A stretch of DNA of 64,000 nucleotides from Rhodococcus sp. ABRD24 (GCF_004328705.1 NZ_CP035319.1:1674001-1738000), one strand, 5' to 3'; positions 8,727 through 18,626 are shown, numbered from the stretch's first letter. Notes: generated from the letters alone by a model not told the origin. Translations and numbers: made by a program.

Positions 8727-9698
8727 TCAGGCACGGAACTTTCGCCGGTAATCGGCGGGGCTGACACCCACCTGCGTGACGAAGAGACGGCGAAACGTTC
8801 CCGCGTCCTGATAACCGATGCGCTCGATGATCTCGCCCAGGGGCCGATCGGTGGTCTCGAGGAGTCGTTTGGCGGCGCGGACCCGCGCGCGCTGCAAGAA
8901 CGTGAGCGGCGACTCGTCTGCCTCCGCGCGGAAGCGGCGCAACAGCGTCCGGGTGCTCACGTGAAATGCGTCCGCCAGACGGTTCAGGTCGTAGGGATCG
9001 GCGAGATGCGCCACCAACCAGTCCGCGACCTCCTGTGCGAACGGTCCCCGCGCGGTTGGCAGCATCGACTCGACGACGTAGGGCGACTGGCTCGTGCGGT
9101 TCTCGGCAACGAGCGTGATTCTGGCTGTGGCGCGGGCAATATCGTCACCGAGGTGTTCGCGGATGATGTCCGTCGCGAGATCGAGTGCGGCACTGAACGC
9201 GGCGGTGGTGGTGACGCGGCCATCGCGCACCACCAGCGACTCCGATTGAACGATCGATTGCGGATACCGTCGGCCAAGCTCCGAGGCGAACAGCCAGGAC
9301 GTCGTGCATCGGCGCCCGTCGAGAAGTCCGGCCTCGCCCAACAGGAATGCGCCGACGCACACCGAAGCGACGTGGGTCCCCCGCGCCGCGGCCGCGCGGA
9401 GGAATGCGGACTCGCGGCGCCACAGCCCCAGCCGAGGATCGAGATCCTCGGCCGGAACCAGCTCGAACCCCGGCACGATCAGCCGATCGAACCGGTGACC
9501 CCACCGCTGGGCTCCGATCGGGAATCCACCGGCCGCTGCCACCGGCGCCGCCGACGCCGAGATCACCGACACCTGGAACGGATCCTCTGCCGGTCCACCT
9601 GCCTGGCGCACCACACGGTTGGCGATGAGGAGTAGATCGGAGAACACGAAGATCTCGGCCGCCAGGCAGCCCTCGTAGGCCAGGATCCCGATCCGCAT
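8727..9698 (-). CDS. GlxA-type AraC regulator with DJ-1/PfpI domain
   Basis: This 323-residue regulator has an N-terminal DJ-1/PfpI (class I amidotransferase-like) domain, residues 1-175, with ASVCVGAFLLGEAGLL around the nucleophile-elbow Cys. The C-terminal AraC DNA-binding domain, about residues 220-322, ends in the family signature IIERIGYQDAGTFRRLF and GVSPADYRRKF. The DJ-1 part of such regulators usually senses ligand and is not enzymatic. ATG 9698 is preceded by GGGGGA at five bases. It stands alone between lpqL and the terminator of the ABC exporter operon, so no target gene is suggested by position. Confidence 0.85.
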   Translation of the reverse strand: MRIGILAYEGCLAAEIFVFSDLLLIANRVVRQAGGPAEDPFQVSVISASAAPVAAAGGFPIGAQRWGHRFDRLIVPGFELVPAEDLDPRLGLWRRESAFLRAAAARGTHVASVCVGAFLLGEAGLLDGRRCTTSWLFASELGRRYPQSIVQSESLVVRDGRVTTTAAFSAALDLATDIIREHLGDDIARATARITLVAENRTSQSPYVVESMLPTARGPFAQEVADWLVAHLADPYDLNRLADAFHVSTRTLLRRFRAEADESPLTFLQRARVRAAKRLLETTDRPLGEIIERIGYQDAGTFRRLFVTQVGVSPADYRRKFRA

Positions 9699-9734
9699 CG
9701 CGTCCCCCTTCCGTCGTCAGGGCCGAAGATAGCC

Positions 9735-9769
9735 GAAGCGCCCGGCCGGGAAGTCCGGCCGGGCGCTTC
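9735..9769 (-). terminator. Perfect 15-bp hairpin closing the ABC exporter operon
   Basis: Arms 9735-9749 and 9755-9769 are perfectly complementary and very GC-rich, with a five-base loop. The hairpin starts 11 bases beyond the stop of the permease gene on the minus strand. It most likely ends the exporter operon before the GlxA-type gene. Confidence 0.75.
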
Positions 9770-9779
9770 GAGAGCGATA

Positions 9780-10532
9780 TCAGGCGTCGCGGTTGTTCAC
9801 CACGAACAGTGCGGCGCCGAACACGACCGCGACGAACGCTGCGAAGTACGCCAGCGCACCCCACGGGCCCCAATGGAAGTCATAGGCGCCACCGGATCCG
9901 AGGAAGTACGACACATTGTTGAACGGGCCGAACTCGCCGATGTACTTGCCCACCTTGGGAATCATCGTCGCGAGGCTCTCGATCACCAGCGGCCACAGCA
10001 GCAGCAGCGAGATCGCACCCGCCGACTGACGGATCAGCGTGCCCACACCGACCGCGAGCACGGCCAGGAGGGCGTAGTAGATCGGGATGCCGAACAGCTC
10101 ACGGGCGTTGCTTCCCGCCCCGATCGACAGCGACTCCCCCGAAATCGCCTGCGCTACGAAGAACGAGGCGAGCGCGATCACGAGACCGAGCACGGCGGCG
10201 ACGGCTGCCAGCAGCAGCGCCTTGCCCCCGATCACCTGGGTCCGGTTGGGGATCGCCTGGAAGGTCGTGCGGATGACGCCGAACCGGTACTCCGTGGTGA
10301 CGGCCAGCGCCGACATGATCATCACCAGCATGGCGCCGAACTGCGCCGCGCCGGCCTGGGTGTAGGCGACCGTGAACTCGCCCATCGAATTGTCGCCCGA
10401 CGACACCAGCGACTTGTACGCCGCACCCATGATGGCCGCGAATCCGATGCTGACGACGACCGCGATCAGCGAGCACCACATCGGCGACTTGGTGGACGTC
10501 AACTTGATACGTTCTGCATTCAACACGCTCAT
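9780..10532 (-). CDS. ABC-2 type exporter permease
   Basis: This integral membrane protein of 250 residues has six predicted helices (about 20-40, 60-82, 105-130, 148-168, 170-190, 222-243). It is the usual size for the permease partner of BcrA-type ATPases. The N-terminal NAERIKLTSTKSPMW and the TEYRFGVIRTTF segment are typical of this group, in which transport direction is outward. Its ATG overlaps the stop of the ATPase gene by four bases, so the two are translationally coupled. The substrate is unknown; related pairs export peptides, lantibiotics or lipids. Confidence 0.85.
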   Translation of the reverse strand: MSVLNAERIKLTSTKSPMWCSLIAVVVSIGFAAIMGAAYKSLVSSGDNSMGEFTVAYTQAGAAQFGAMLVMIMSALAVTTEYRFGVIRTTFQAIPNRTQVIGGKALLLAAVAAVLGLVIALASFFVAQAISGESLSIGAGSNARELFGIPIYYALLAVLAVGVGTLIRQSAGAISLLLLWPLVIESLATMIPKVGKYIGEFGPFNNVSYFLGSGGAYDFHWGPWGALAYFAAFVAVVFGAALFVVNNRDA

Positions 10533-11494
10533 CGGAGCGCACCTCCCATGTTCTGCGCACCGTCGACGGGCACTCCGGCGACCTGCGCGTGATACTGCAC
10601 ATCGTCACCGGTGAGCTTCATGAACGCTTCCTCGAGCGAACCACGCTGAGACGCCAACTCGTGCAGGACGATTCCGTTGGCACCGGCGAGCGCACCGATG
10701 TCGTCGGTCACCGCACCCGAGACCAGCAACGCCGGCTGATGATCGACACCCGCATCCTCGCGGACCGCGAAACCCTGCCCGGTCAGGACACTGCGCAACG
10801 CGTCGAGCTGGGGGCTACGCACCCGCACCGACGACTCCGACGAACGGTCGACGAAGTCCTTGACGCTCGTGTCCGCGATCAACCGACCACGCCCGATCAC
10901 GATCAGATGCTCTGCGGTGAGCGACATCTCCGACAACAGATGACTCGACACCAGCACGGTACGGCCCTCCGCCGCGAGGCTCTGCATGAACTTGCGGATC
11001 CACACGATGCCCTCGGGATCGAGACCGTTGACCGGCTCGTCGAACAGCAACACCTTCGGATCGCCCAGCAACGCACCGGCCAGACCCAGCCGCTGCGACA
11101 TACCCAGCGAGAACCCACCCGCCTTCTTACCCGCAACCTCGCTCAAACCCACCAACCGCAGCACCTCGTCCACACGTGATGCAGGCAGCGAGTTGGCCGC
11201 CGCCATCCACTGCAGATGCGCCTTCGCCGACCGGTTGGGGTGCACCCACTTCGCGTCCAACAGCGCACCGACCGTGCGAAGTGGCTGCTTGAGCTGCTGA
11301 TACGGCACCCCCTCGATCAGCGCGGTACCCGCCGTCGGCGTATCCAGTCCGAGAATCATCCGCATCGTCGTCGACTTACCGGCACCGTTCGGGCCGAGGA
11401 AGCCGGTGACGATGCCCGGCTTCACGGAGAACGTGAGATTGTCCACCGCTTTCGTCGACCCGTAGGCCTTCGTCAGTCCGCTCACTTCAATCAT
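10529..11494 (-). CDS. ABC exporter ATP-binding protein
   Basis: This cytoplasmic ATPase of a two-gene exporter has Walker A GPNGAGKST near residue 35, the signature FSLGMSQRLG, Walker B VLLFDEPVNGLDP and the switch His in VSSHLLSEM. The 321-residue length and C-terminal extension are typical of the DrrA/BcrA group. ATG 11494 was chosen; a GTG three codons earlier is possible. A perfect 8-2-8 palindrome 58 bases upstream may be its operator. Confidence 0.88.
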   Translation of the reverse strand: MIEVSGLTKAYGSTKAVDNLTFSVKPGIVTGFLGPNGAGKSTTMRMILGLDTPTAGTALIEGVPYQQLKQPLRTVGALLDAKWVHPNRSAKAHLQWMAAANSLPASRVDEVLRLVGLSEVAGKKAGGFSLGMSQRLGLAGALLGDPKVLLFDEPVNGLDPEGIVWIRKFMQSLAAEGRTVLVSSHLLSEMSLTAEHLIVIGRGRLIADTSVKDFVDRSSESSVRVRSPQLDALRSVLTGQGFAVREDAGVDHQPALLVSGAVTDDIGALAGANGIVLHELASQRGSLEEAFMKLTGDDVQYHAQVAGVPVDGAQNMGGALR

Positions 11495-11551
11495 GGGGAC
11501 CACTCTGCCCGATCAGGACCTTCTGCACATCGGCCGAGGGTCTATTCGCGC

Positions 11552-11569
11552 GTCATCCCCAGGGATGAC
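11552..11569. promoter_or_regulatory. Palindrome upstream of the ABC exporter, possible operator
   Basis: The arms GTCATCCC and GGGATGAC flank two bases and match perfectly. The two-base centre is too short for a stable hairpin, so a dimeric protein site fits better than a terminator. It lies 58 bases upstream of the ATPase start and 36 bases beyond the end of the pentapeptide gene. The binding protein is unknown. Confidence 0.4.
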
Positions 11570-11604
11570 ACAGACCCCGAGACGCTGTCAGGGATCACCC
11601 GGAC

Positions 11605-12147
11605 TCAGGCCCGGATGACGCCGTCCGGCATCGTCACATCGGTGAGATCCGCGCCGCTGACATCCGTTGTGGAAAGCACCGCGCCAGTGAGATCCGCGTG
11701 CGCCAGGTACGCACCCGCCAGCCGCGCCCCCGTCAGGTCCGCCTCCCCAAGGTACGCGCCGGTCATGTAGGCGCCGGAAAGATCGGCCCCCGCCAGGACG
11801 GCGTGCGCCAGATACGTCGAGGTCAGGAACGACAGCGTGAGCACCGCGCCCGACAGGTTCGCATTCGTCAGATGTGCGTTCGTGAAGTCGGCGTCCGCCG
11901 CCATCGCCCCGGCGAGATTGGCCCCGGTCAGATCAGCGCCCCCGAGTTCTGCCGCAGTGAGATCCGCTCCCGACAGATCTGTGCCCACGAGGTTGGCCCC
12001 CGTGAGATTGGCCCCGGCGAGATCGGCCCCGGAAAGGTCGATGCCGTGCAGATCGGGCGCGTCCGACAGCTCGTCACGTCTGGCGTTCCACGCCACGACG
12101 TCCGAGCGGAGCAGGTTCAAGAGTTCCGGGTTCAGCGTCGTCGACAT
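11605..12147 (-). CDS. Pentapeptide-repeat protein
   Basis: From about residue 36 to the end, this 180-residue protein is made of tandem five-residue repeats of the A(D/N)LxG type (LSGADLAGANLTGANLVG and so on, about 28 repeats). These fold as a right-handed square beta-helix. Some members, such as MfpA and Qnr, mimic DNA and protect gyrase from fluoroquinolones; most have no known role. The N-terminal 35 residues are helical. ATG 12147 has AGGA five bases upstream and was preferred to a GTG five codons earlier. No gyrase gene is nearby, so a link to quinolones is only a possibility. Confidence 0.88.
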   Translation of the reverse strand: MSTTLNPELLNLLRSDVVAWNARRDELSDAPDLHGIDLSGADLAGANLTGANLVGTDLSGADLTAAELGGADLTGANLAGAMAADADFTNAHLTNANLSGAVLTLSFLTSTYLAHAVLAGADLSGAYMTGAYLGEADLTGARLAGAYLAHADLTGAVLSTTDVSGADLTDVTMPDGVIRA

Positions 12148-12239
12148 GGCGGTCCTACTCACGGGGATTGGACGGACGGAACAGTCCCTCCGAGCCTAGG
12201 TGTCGCGGCGGCCGCCGGTCAGAGAATTCGATCAATCCG

Positions 12240-13200
<961 letters not shown>

Positions 13201-13214
13201 CCAAACCTCGCTTG

Positions 13215-14282
13215 TCATGCTCTTACAGGTGAAAATCGTTCGGCGGCGGCGCTTTCCGCCTCCGCCAGGGGTGTGCCATCGAGGATCGCGACCGTTGCGT
13301 CCGCGGTCACCGGGGTCATCAGGATGCCGTTGCGGCCGTGCCCGGTGGCGAGCACCATGCGGTCCGAGACCCGGCCGATGATCGGCAGGTTGTCCGGACT
13401 CATCGGTCGCAGACCAGCTTTCACCTCGTAGAGTTCGTACTCGCCGATCGCGGGCATCAGTGCCTCCGCGTCGGCAATGAGGTCTCGGACACCGGCGACG
13501 GTGACCTGTGTGTCGTGTCCCGACTCGTACTGCGTTGCGCCGACCACGATGCCATCGGCGCGCGGCACCAGGTACGACGGCCGTCCGTGCACGCTGCCGC
13601 GAATGGTGCGGCGCGGCGCGGGCGTCACTCCCGGGCGGGCCCGCAGGCGCAGGATCTCACCCTTGACCGGGCGCACCGGCAGGTTCGGCCACAGCTGCGC
13701 GGAGTTCGAGCCCGCCGACAGCACCACCTGATCGGTGGTGAGCTCGTCGAGATCCGTCACCGCACGTTCGACCAGTTCGACACCGGCGGCGATCGTCGCG
13801 GTCCGCAGCGCCTGTACCAGCAGTCGATTGTCGACGGCCAGTTCGGTGGGCGCCTGCAGCGCCAGCCGGATCCCGCGGCCCAGCGACGGTTCGAGCTCGC
13901 GGATCTGAGCGCGGTTCAGGATGCGCAGCTCGTGGCCCTGCGTCTCGACCCACTCCGCGATCGTGTGCAGGTCCGCAGCGTCGGCGGCGTCGAGAGCGAC
14001 GGTCAGCGAATCGTCGGACGTGACCAGACTCACGCCCGCGATACGTTCGAGTTCGGTGCCGAAGCCGGGCCACCGTTGCAGCGACGCCGCACCCAGTGCG
14101 AGCGCCTTCTCCTCGCCGGGCCAGCCTTCCGACAGCGGTGCCAGCATTCCGCCCGCCACCCACGAGGCGCCGCTACCGGGCGCCGGGTCGTACAGCGTCA
14201 CCGCCCAGCCGCGCTGTGCCGCGCGCCAGGCGATCGACAGGCCAATCACTCCGCCGCCGACGACGGATACCGATCGGGTCAT
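13215..14282 (-). CDS. thiO: Glycine oxidase
   Basis: ThiO is an FAD-dependent amine oxidase that oxidises glycine to the dehydroglycine used by ThiG. The 355-residue protein has the dinucleotide motif [15 protein letters not shown] at residues 6-20, [13 protein letters not shown] near residue 40, and the C-terminal [14 protein letters not shown] and [11 protein letters not shown] that complete the FAD site. It is the first gene of thiO-thiS-thiG and starts just behind the TPP riboswitch, with GAGGTGGAG before ATG 14282. Confidence 0.94.
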   Translation of the reverse strand: MTRSVSVVGGGVIGLSIAWRAAQRGWAVTLYDPAPGSGASWVAGGMLAPLSEGWPGEEKALALGAASLQRWPGFGTELERIAGVSLVTSDDSLTVALDAADAADLHTIAEWVETQGHELRILNRAQIRELEPSLGRGIRLALQAPTELAVDNRLLVQALRTATIAAGVELVERAVTDLDELTTDQVVLSAGSNSAQLWPNLPVRPVKGEILRLRARPGVTPAPRRTIRGSVHGRPSYLVPRADGIVVGATQYESGHDTQVTVAGVRDLIADAEALMPAIGEYELYEVKAGLRPMSPDNLPIIGRVSDRMVLATGHGRNGILMTPVTADATVAILDGTPLAEAESAAAERFSPVRA

Positions 14283-14288
14283 TCACTC

Positions 14289-14385
14289 CACCTCACTCCC
14301 TGCGCCGGCATGATCCGGGTCAGGTATGACGGTCGGGGCCGGCAGGCCCCCTCTCAGCCCCGTACCCCTCGGGACTCCCGTGTTG
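14289..14385 (-). promoter_or_regulatory. TPP riboswitch (THI element)
   Basis: On the minus strand this leader carries the conserved THI-box core: CTGAGAGG (complement of 14350-14357) followed by ACCTGACCCGGATCATGCCGGCG (complement of about 14303-14325, split by nothing else). The last part runs into the GA-rich ribosome binding site of thiO, so binding of thiamine pyrophosphate would most simply hide that site and block translation of thiO-thiS-thiG. The element points away from thiE. Identification is by sequence match to the consensus; the folded structure was not computed. Confidence 0.92.
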
Positions 14386-14417
14386 ATTCATCCACGCTAG
14401 AGACTACCGTTTCAGGT

Positions 14418-15110
14418 GTGCATGCCTCCCAGTCCGTCAAGCGCCTGACGCCCCGCGAGCGACTCGCGGACGCGCGTCTCTACCTCTGCACCGATGCCCG
14501 CCGCGACAAGGGCGATCTGGCTCACTTCGTCGAGGCGGCGCTCGCCGGTGGCGTCGACATCATCCAGCTGCGCGACAAGGGCTCGGCCGGCGAGCGCGAG
14601 CTGGGACCGCTGGAGGTCAAGGAGGAGTTGGCCGCGCTCGCGGTGATCGGTGCCGCGACCCGCCGGCACGGCGCGCTGCTCGCCGTCAACGACCGCGCCG
14701 ACCTCGCGCTCGCCGCGGGAGCCGACGTCCTGCACCTCGGCCAGAACGACCTGCCCGTGCACTATGCGCGCCGCATCGTCGGCCCGGACGTCGTGATCGG
14801 ACGCTCGACGAACAACCGCGCACAGGCCAGCCTCGCCGCGATCGAGGAGGACGTCGACTACTTCTGCACCGGACCGGTCTGGGCCACGCCTACCAAACCG
14901 GGGCGGACGGCGTCGGGGCTGGACCTGGTCCGCAGCACCGCCGAGGCGCAGCCGGTGCGGCCCTGGTTCGCGATCGGCGGCGTCGACCAGGAGCGCCTGC
15001 CGGAGATCCTCGACGCCGGCGCCACCCGCGTCGTCGTCGTGCGCGCCATCACCGCGGCCGAGGACCCGCAAGCCGCCGCGCAGGCGCTCTCCGACGCCCT
15101 GCGCAGCTAG
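14418..15110 (+). CDS. thiE: Thiamine-phosphate synthase
   Basis: ThiE couples HMP-PP to thiazole phosphate to give thiamine monophosphate. The 230-residue TIM-barrel protein has [42 protein letters not shown] and FAIGGV, all at the usual spacing. GTG 14418 was chosen because it follows AGG closely and gives the usual length plus a short N-terminal extension. The gene is divergent from thiO across a 135-base region that holds the riboswitch of the opposite operon. No separate THI element was seen in its own leader, so it may be controlled differently. Confidence 0.94.
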   Translation: MHASQSVKRLTPRERLADARLYLCTDARRDKGDLAHFVEAALAGGVDIIQLRDKGSAGERELGPLEVKEELAALAVIGAATRRHGALLAVNDRADLALAAGADVLHLGQNDLPVHYARRIVGPDVVIGRSTNNRAQASLAAIEEDVDYFCTGPVWATPTKPGRTASGLDLVRSTAEAQPVRPWFAIGGVDQERLPEILDAGATRVVVVRAITAAEDPQAAAQALSDALRS

Positions 15111-15119
15111 CTTCCCCGC

Positions 15120-15177
15120 GCTTTGCGCACTTGTCGCGAGATCTCGAGCGGCGAAACCGCGCTAAGTGCGCAAGGCG
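15120..15177. repeat. 58-bp palindromic repeat, copy A
   Basis: The arms (13 bases each) pair fully with one G-U around a central part of about 30 bases. Copy B at 17124-17181 has the same length and, when reverse-complemented, aligns without gaps: 18 of the first 20 and 16 of the last 18 positions match, while the middle 20 match at only about 7. The element lies just after thiE, and its right arm forms the last codons and stop of the leftward GT87 gene. It may act as a two-way terminator or be a miniature mobile element. Confidence 0.7.
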
Positions 15178-16454
15178 CTGTCGGGGATGGGGCGTCCAGC
15201 GCGGCGCGCGATGATTGTCGCGCCGATCATCACCGCGACGTACAGCAGGACGTAGATGTTCATCAGCACGTCAGCGATGGTCCACCATGGCGGAAACAAG
15301 AACAGCCCCACCACCACGTTGTCCTCTTCCCACCGGTACGGCCAGGCGCCGGCAGCGAGGTACACCACCAGCGCGGCCATCCACCACCAGCGATTCGTCA
15401 GCGTCCGGTGCACGATGTACACCAACAACGGCACGAACCACACCCAGTGGTGACTCCACGAGAACGGGGACACCACCGCGGCGGTCAGGCCGGTCACCGT
15501 CACCGCGAGCAGGCGCTCCCCGCCGTGATACAGCCGCCACACCACCCACATACTCCCGGCCACCACCACCATTGCAAGTGACAGCCACAGCCACAGCGGC
15601 GCCGACGCACCGGTCAGGTGCGCGATGACACCCCGCAGCGACTGGTTCGACGGGTGTGTGTCCGCCGCGATCCGGGTGGACTCGAAGAACGTCTTGGTCC
15701 AGTACTGCCGCGAATCATCGGGCAGCACAAGCCAGCTCAGCCCGATCGTTGCCGCGATGGTTCCGACCGCCACCGCCGCAGCCCGCCACTGGCGCAGTAC
15801 CAGGTAGTAGAGGACGAAGTACCCCGGCGTGAGCTTGATGCCCGCCGCGATGCCGACACCGATGCCCTCGAGCTTGCTGCGCTCGCCGCGTGAGGTATCC
15901 CACAGCACCAGCAGCATGAGTACGAGATTGATCTGGCCGTAGAACAGCGTCGTGCGGACCGGTTCGAGAAACGTACACGCGACCGCCAGCAACGCCGACA
16001 AGGTCACGACGTACGGGGTGATCCGGTAACCGAGCATCCGCCAGCACAGCGCAACGATCACCACCAGCAGAACCAGATTGATCCCCATCCACACGTGCCG
16101 ACCGGTACCGATGGGCAGCAGTCCGAGCGGGATGAAGGCAAGCGTCGAGAAGGGAGTGTAGGTGTAGAGCAGTCCGTGGATGACGGGCTGGGTGTAGAGC
16201 GGCAGGTGCTCCATCACGTGCCGGGCGCCGTCGCGGTACACGTCCAGATCGGCGCCACCGGAGAACAAGCCGATGTTCGGCATCCACAGGCGGACGGTGG
16301 TCGACACCAGCACCGCCGAGACCGCCGCCCACAACGCCAGGACCGCAAGATCCCACACCCGACGAGGCATTTCGGGCGCGGCAACCGAACCGCGCGACCT
16401 GTCGTGCACCAGCGATCGCCCCCTCGTGAATCCGATACCTCGATCGAACTTCAT
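15162..16454 (-). CDS. GT87-family membrane mannosyltransferase
   Basis: This polytopic enzyme of 430 residues has about ten predicted helices. The motif DLDVYRDGARHV in the first outer loop fits the catalytic Asp of GT-C glycosyltransferases in family GT87, which use polyprenyl-phosphate mannose on the outer face of the membrane. In mycolic-acid bacteria such enzymes add alpha-1,2-mannose to phosphatidylinositol mannosides or lipoarabinomannan (PimE type). LYTYTPFS and the WSHHWVWF loop support the family. ATG 16454 has AGG six bases upstream. The last codons lie inside the palindromic repeat. Which acceptor is used is not shown. Confidence 0.82.
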   Translation of the reverse strand: MKFDRGIGFTRGRSLVHDRSRGSVAAPEMPRRVWDLAVLALWAAVSAVLVSTTVRLWMPNIGLFSGGADLDVYRDGARHVMEHLPLYTQPVIHGLLYTYTPFSTLAFIPLGLLPIGTGRHVWMGINLVLLVVIVALCWRMLGYRITPYVVTLSALLAVACTFLEPVRTTLFYGQINLVLMLLVLWDTSRGERSKLEGIGVGIAAGIKLTPGYFVLYYLVLRQWRAAAVAVGTIAATIGLSWLVLPDDSRQYWTKTFFESTRIAADTHPSNQSLRGVIAHLTGASAPLWLWLSLAMVVVAGSMWVVWRLYHGGERLLAVTVTGLTAAVVSPFSWSHHWVWFVPLLVYIVHRTLTNRWWWMAALVVYLAAGAWPYRWEEDNVVVGLFLFPPWWTIADVLMNIYVLLYVAVMIGATIIARRAGRPIPDSALRT

Positions 16455-16715
16455 ACGGAGCCTAAGCAACTAAGCCGAGGCGGGCACAATCCACTCCCGG
16501 AGCGGGAACCCGCACCAGACGATACCGGCGATGACTGCCGTCAACGCCCACCTCCAGAGGCTGCACAGTCCGGGAGGCCGGCATTGCATGTCAACGCGCC
16601 CAACACGGCCGAGCGACCAACCTGCGACGCGCCCGATACGGAGCTGGATAGACTCCACCCCAGTCGACCACGCGATCCGTCGGAGATCTCCGGGTCGGGA
16701 CGAAAGGGCCGTAAC

Positions 16716-17108
16716 ATGATTCGCCTTCTGATACGGGCCGCGATCTTCCTGGGATCCGCCGCGATCGGGATCCTCGCCGCCGTGTGGCTTCTGCCAGAGG
16801 TGTCGGTGAGCGCATCCGGCTTTGCCACCGCAGTCGTCGTGTTCGCGATCGCGCAGAGCGTGCTGTCGCCGTTCATCATGAAGGTCGCCGCCAAGAACGC
16901 GTCGGCCTTCCTCGGCGGGATCGGCCTGGTGTCCACCTTCGTCGCCCTGATCATTGCATCGGCGTTCGGTGGCCTGTCCATCTCGGGCTGGCGGACGTGG
17001 ATCCTCGCGACCATCGTCGTGTGGCTGGCGACCGCCCTCGCGACCGTCCTCCTCCCGATCGTGCTGGTGAAGAACAAGGTGGAGAACGGACGCAACTCCG
17101 CCTCCTGA
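16716..17108 (+). CDS. Small four-helix membrane protein, Phage_holin_4_2 (YvlD-like) family
   Basis: This 130-residue protein has four predicted helices (about 4-24, 32-52, 63-86, 92-116) and a short basic tail. The MIRLLIR start and overall plan match the family first named after a mycobacteriophage holin. That family is widespread in bacterial chromosomes, where its role is unknown. ATG 16716 is preceded by AAAGGG at about eight bases. There are no phage genes near it, so I do not read it as a prophage piece. A 12-base perfect palindrome (16681-16692) precedes the start. A copy of the 58-bp repeat follows the stop. Confidence 0.75.
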   Translation: MIRLLIRAAIFLGSAAIGILAAVWLLPEVSVSASGFATAVVVFAIAQSVLSPFIMKVAAKNASAFLGGIGLVSTFVALIIASAFGGLSISGWRTWILATIVVWLATALATVLLPIVLVKNKVENGRNSAS

Positions 17109-17123
17109 CGCTCCCCGCCCGCG

Positions 17124-17181
17124 CGTCTTGCGCACTTCGCGCTGAATCCGTCGCCCTGAAGTCACGACAAGTGCGCAAAAC
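17124..17181. repeat. 58-bp palindromic repeat, copy B
   Basis: This is the second copy of the element at 15120-17177's left neighbour (copy A, 15120-15177), lying in opposite orientation 2 kb away. Its 14-base arms pair with a single mismatch. The outer arms are conserved with copy A and the centre is not. It sits 15 bases after the small membrane protein gene and about 45 bases before an MFS gene. The two copies bracket the GT87 gene and the small membrane protein gene. Confidence 0.7.
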
Positions 17182-17225
17182 GTTCTGACTTGTAAAAGTG
17201 ATAGCCAGGGTCCACACTCCTGACC

Positions 17226-18626
17226 ATGGCAAACAAAAGTCAGCGTTCAGGGGTGCTTCTTGCAGTCCTTTCCGGCGCCCCGTTCGTGGCCAGCCTGGAT
17301 CTCTTCATCGTCAACGTCGCCCTGGACGACATCGCCGCCAACTTTCCCGGCACCTCGCTCGCGCACCTGAGCTGGGTACTCAGCGGATACGCGATCGTCT
17401 ACGCCGCCCTGCTGATACCCGCCGGCCGCTGGGCCGACCGGATCGGACGCCGCCGCGCCTTCCTCGCCGGACTCGCGCTGTTCACCGTCGCCAGCGCGGC
17501 ATGCGCCTTTGCACCGTCGCTGTGGGCACTGGTCGCATTCCGGCTGCTCCAGGCCGCAGGAGCCGCCGCCCTCACCCCCGCTAGTCTCGGTCTGGTCATC
17601 GCCGCCATGCCCGACGCCAAACGTGCGTTCGGCGTGCGACTGTGGGCCGCGACGGGCGCAGCGGCGGCCGCCTTCGGACCTGTCGTCGGCGGGTTGCTCG
17701 TGGCCGCGTCGTGGCGCTGGATCTTCCTGATCAACGTGCCCATCGGACTGGTCCTACTGTGGGTGGCCGCGCGCACGGTGCCCGAATCCCGTGACCCGAA
17801 CCCGACCGCCGTCGACCTCACCGGCGCGGCCGTCCTCGCGTTCGGCGTCGGCGCAGTGTCCCTCGCCCTGGTGCAGGGCCCCGAATGGGGATGGACACAT
17901 TCCGGCACGCTCGCGGCCGCTGTCCTCGGAGTGCTCGCGCTCGCCTGGTTCGCCCGCCGCACTGTGCGGCACCGGAACCCCCTCCTCGACCCGGCGCTGC
18001 TGCGGGTGCGTCCCTTCGCATGGGCCAATGTCACCGCGATCGCGTTCAGTGCGTCGTTCGCGGCCGGACTTCTCGCGAACATACTGTGGATGCAGAACCA
18101 GTGGGACTACTCCGCGCTGCGCACCGGACTCGCAATCGCACCCGGACCGATGCTGGTGCCGGCGTTCGCGGTGGTCGGCCAGATCCTGAGCAGACGCCTG
18201 CCGACCGGTGTCGTCACCGCACTCGGCAGCACACTGTGCGGGGGCGGCACCGTACTGATCCTCCTCAGCGTCGGTGGGCAGGGCCAAGCCACCGCCAACT
18301 ACACGACCGGCCTGCTGCCCGGCTGGCTGATCGTCGGTGCGGGCGTCGGACTGGCCCTGCCCACGATCCTGTCCACCGCCGCCGCGACACTGCCCGCGGC
18401 GCAGGGTGCGACCGGTAGCGCCGTCGTCAATACCAGCCGCCAGATCGGCAGCGTCCTCGGCATCGCCGTCCTGGTCGCGGTGCTCGCCGCCTCCGGCTTC
18501 ACCGCCGCATGGTGGACGATCGCCGGACTCGCGGCGCTCGGCGCCGTTACTGCGCTCGCGATGTCGCCGCGCCCCGCCGCCCCACGTATCCAGCAAACCG
18601 TTACTGCACAGGAGTTCTCGGTATGA
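17226..18626 (+). CDS. MFS multidrug efflux transporter, 14-helix type
   Basis: This proton-driven exporter has 466 residues and about 14 helices, the DHA2 drug:H+ antiporter plan. The first helix carries FVASLDLFIVNVAL with the membrane Asp typical of this group. Motif A is GRWADRIGRRRAF in loop 2-3, and FGPVVGGLL in helix 5 fits motif C. The gene is coupled by a four-base overlap to a thioesterase-like gene. No regulator gene is adjacent. The substrate is unknown. Confidence 0.87.
   Translation: MANKSQRSGVLLAVLSGAPFVASLDLFIVNVALDDIAANFPGTSLAHLSWVLSGYAIVYAALLIPAGRWADRIGRRRAFLAGLALFTVASAACAFAPSLWALVAFRLLQAAGAAALTPASLGLVIAAMPDAKRAFGVRLWAATGAAAAAFGPVVGGLLVAASWRWIFLINVPIGLVLLWVAARTVPESRDPNPTAVDLTGAAVLAFGVGAVSLALVQGPEWGWTHSGTLAAAVLGVLALAWFARRTVRHRNPLLDPALLRVRPFAWANVTAIAFSASFAAGLLANILWMQNQWDYSALRTGLAIAPGPMLVPAFAVVGQILSRRLPTGVVTALGSTLCGGGTVLILLSVGGQGQATANYTTGLLPGWLIVGAGVGLALPTILSTAAATLPAAQGATGSAVVNTSRQIGSVLGIAVLVAVLAASGFTAAWWTIAGLAALGAVTALAMSPRPAAPRIQQTVTAQEFSV

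Noticed and set aside
11640..12040. Short tandem DNA repeats suggesting a CRISPR or satellite
   Set aside because: The repeat follows a 15-base coding period of pentapeptide repeats, with no spacers and no cas genes.
16681..16692. Perfect 12-base palindrome CGGAGATCTCCG before the small membrane protein
   Set aside because: Could be an operator, but one short GC-rich palindrome is expected by chance in a window of this size.
16716..17108. Reading the small membrane protein as a prophage holin
   Set aside because: No phage gene, integrase or attachment site nearby; this family is common in bacterial chromosomes.
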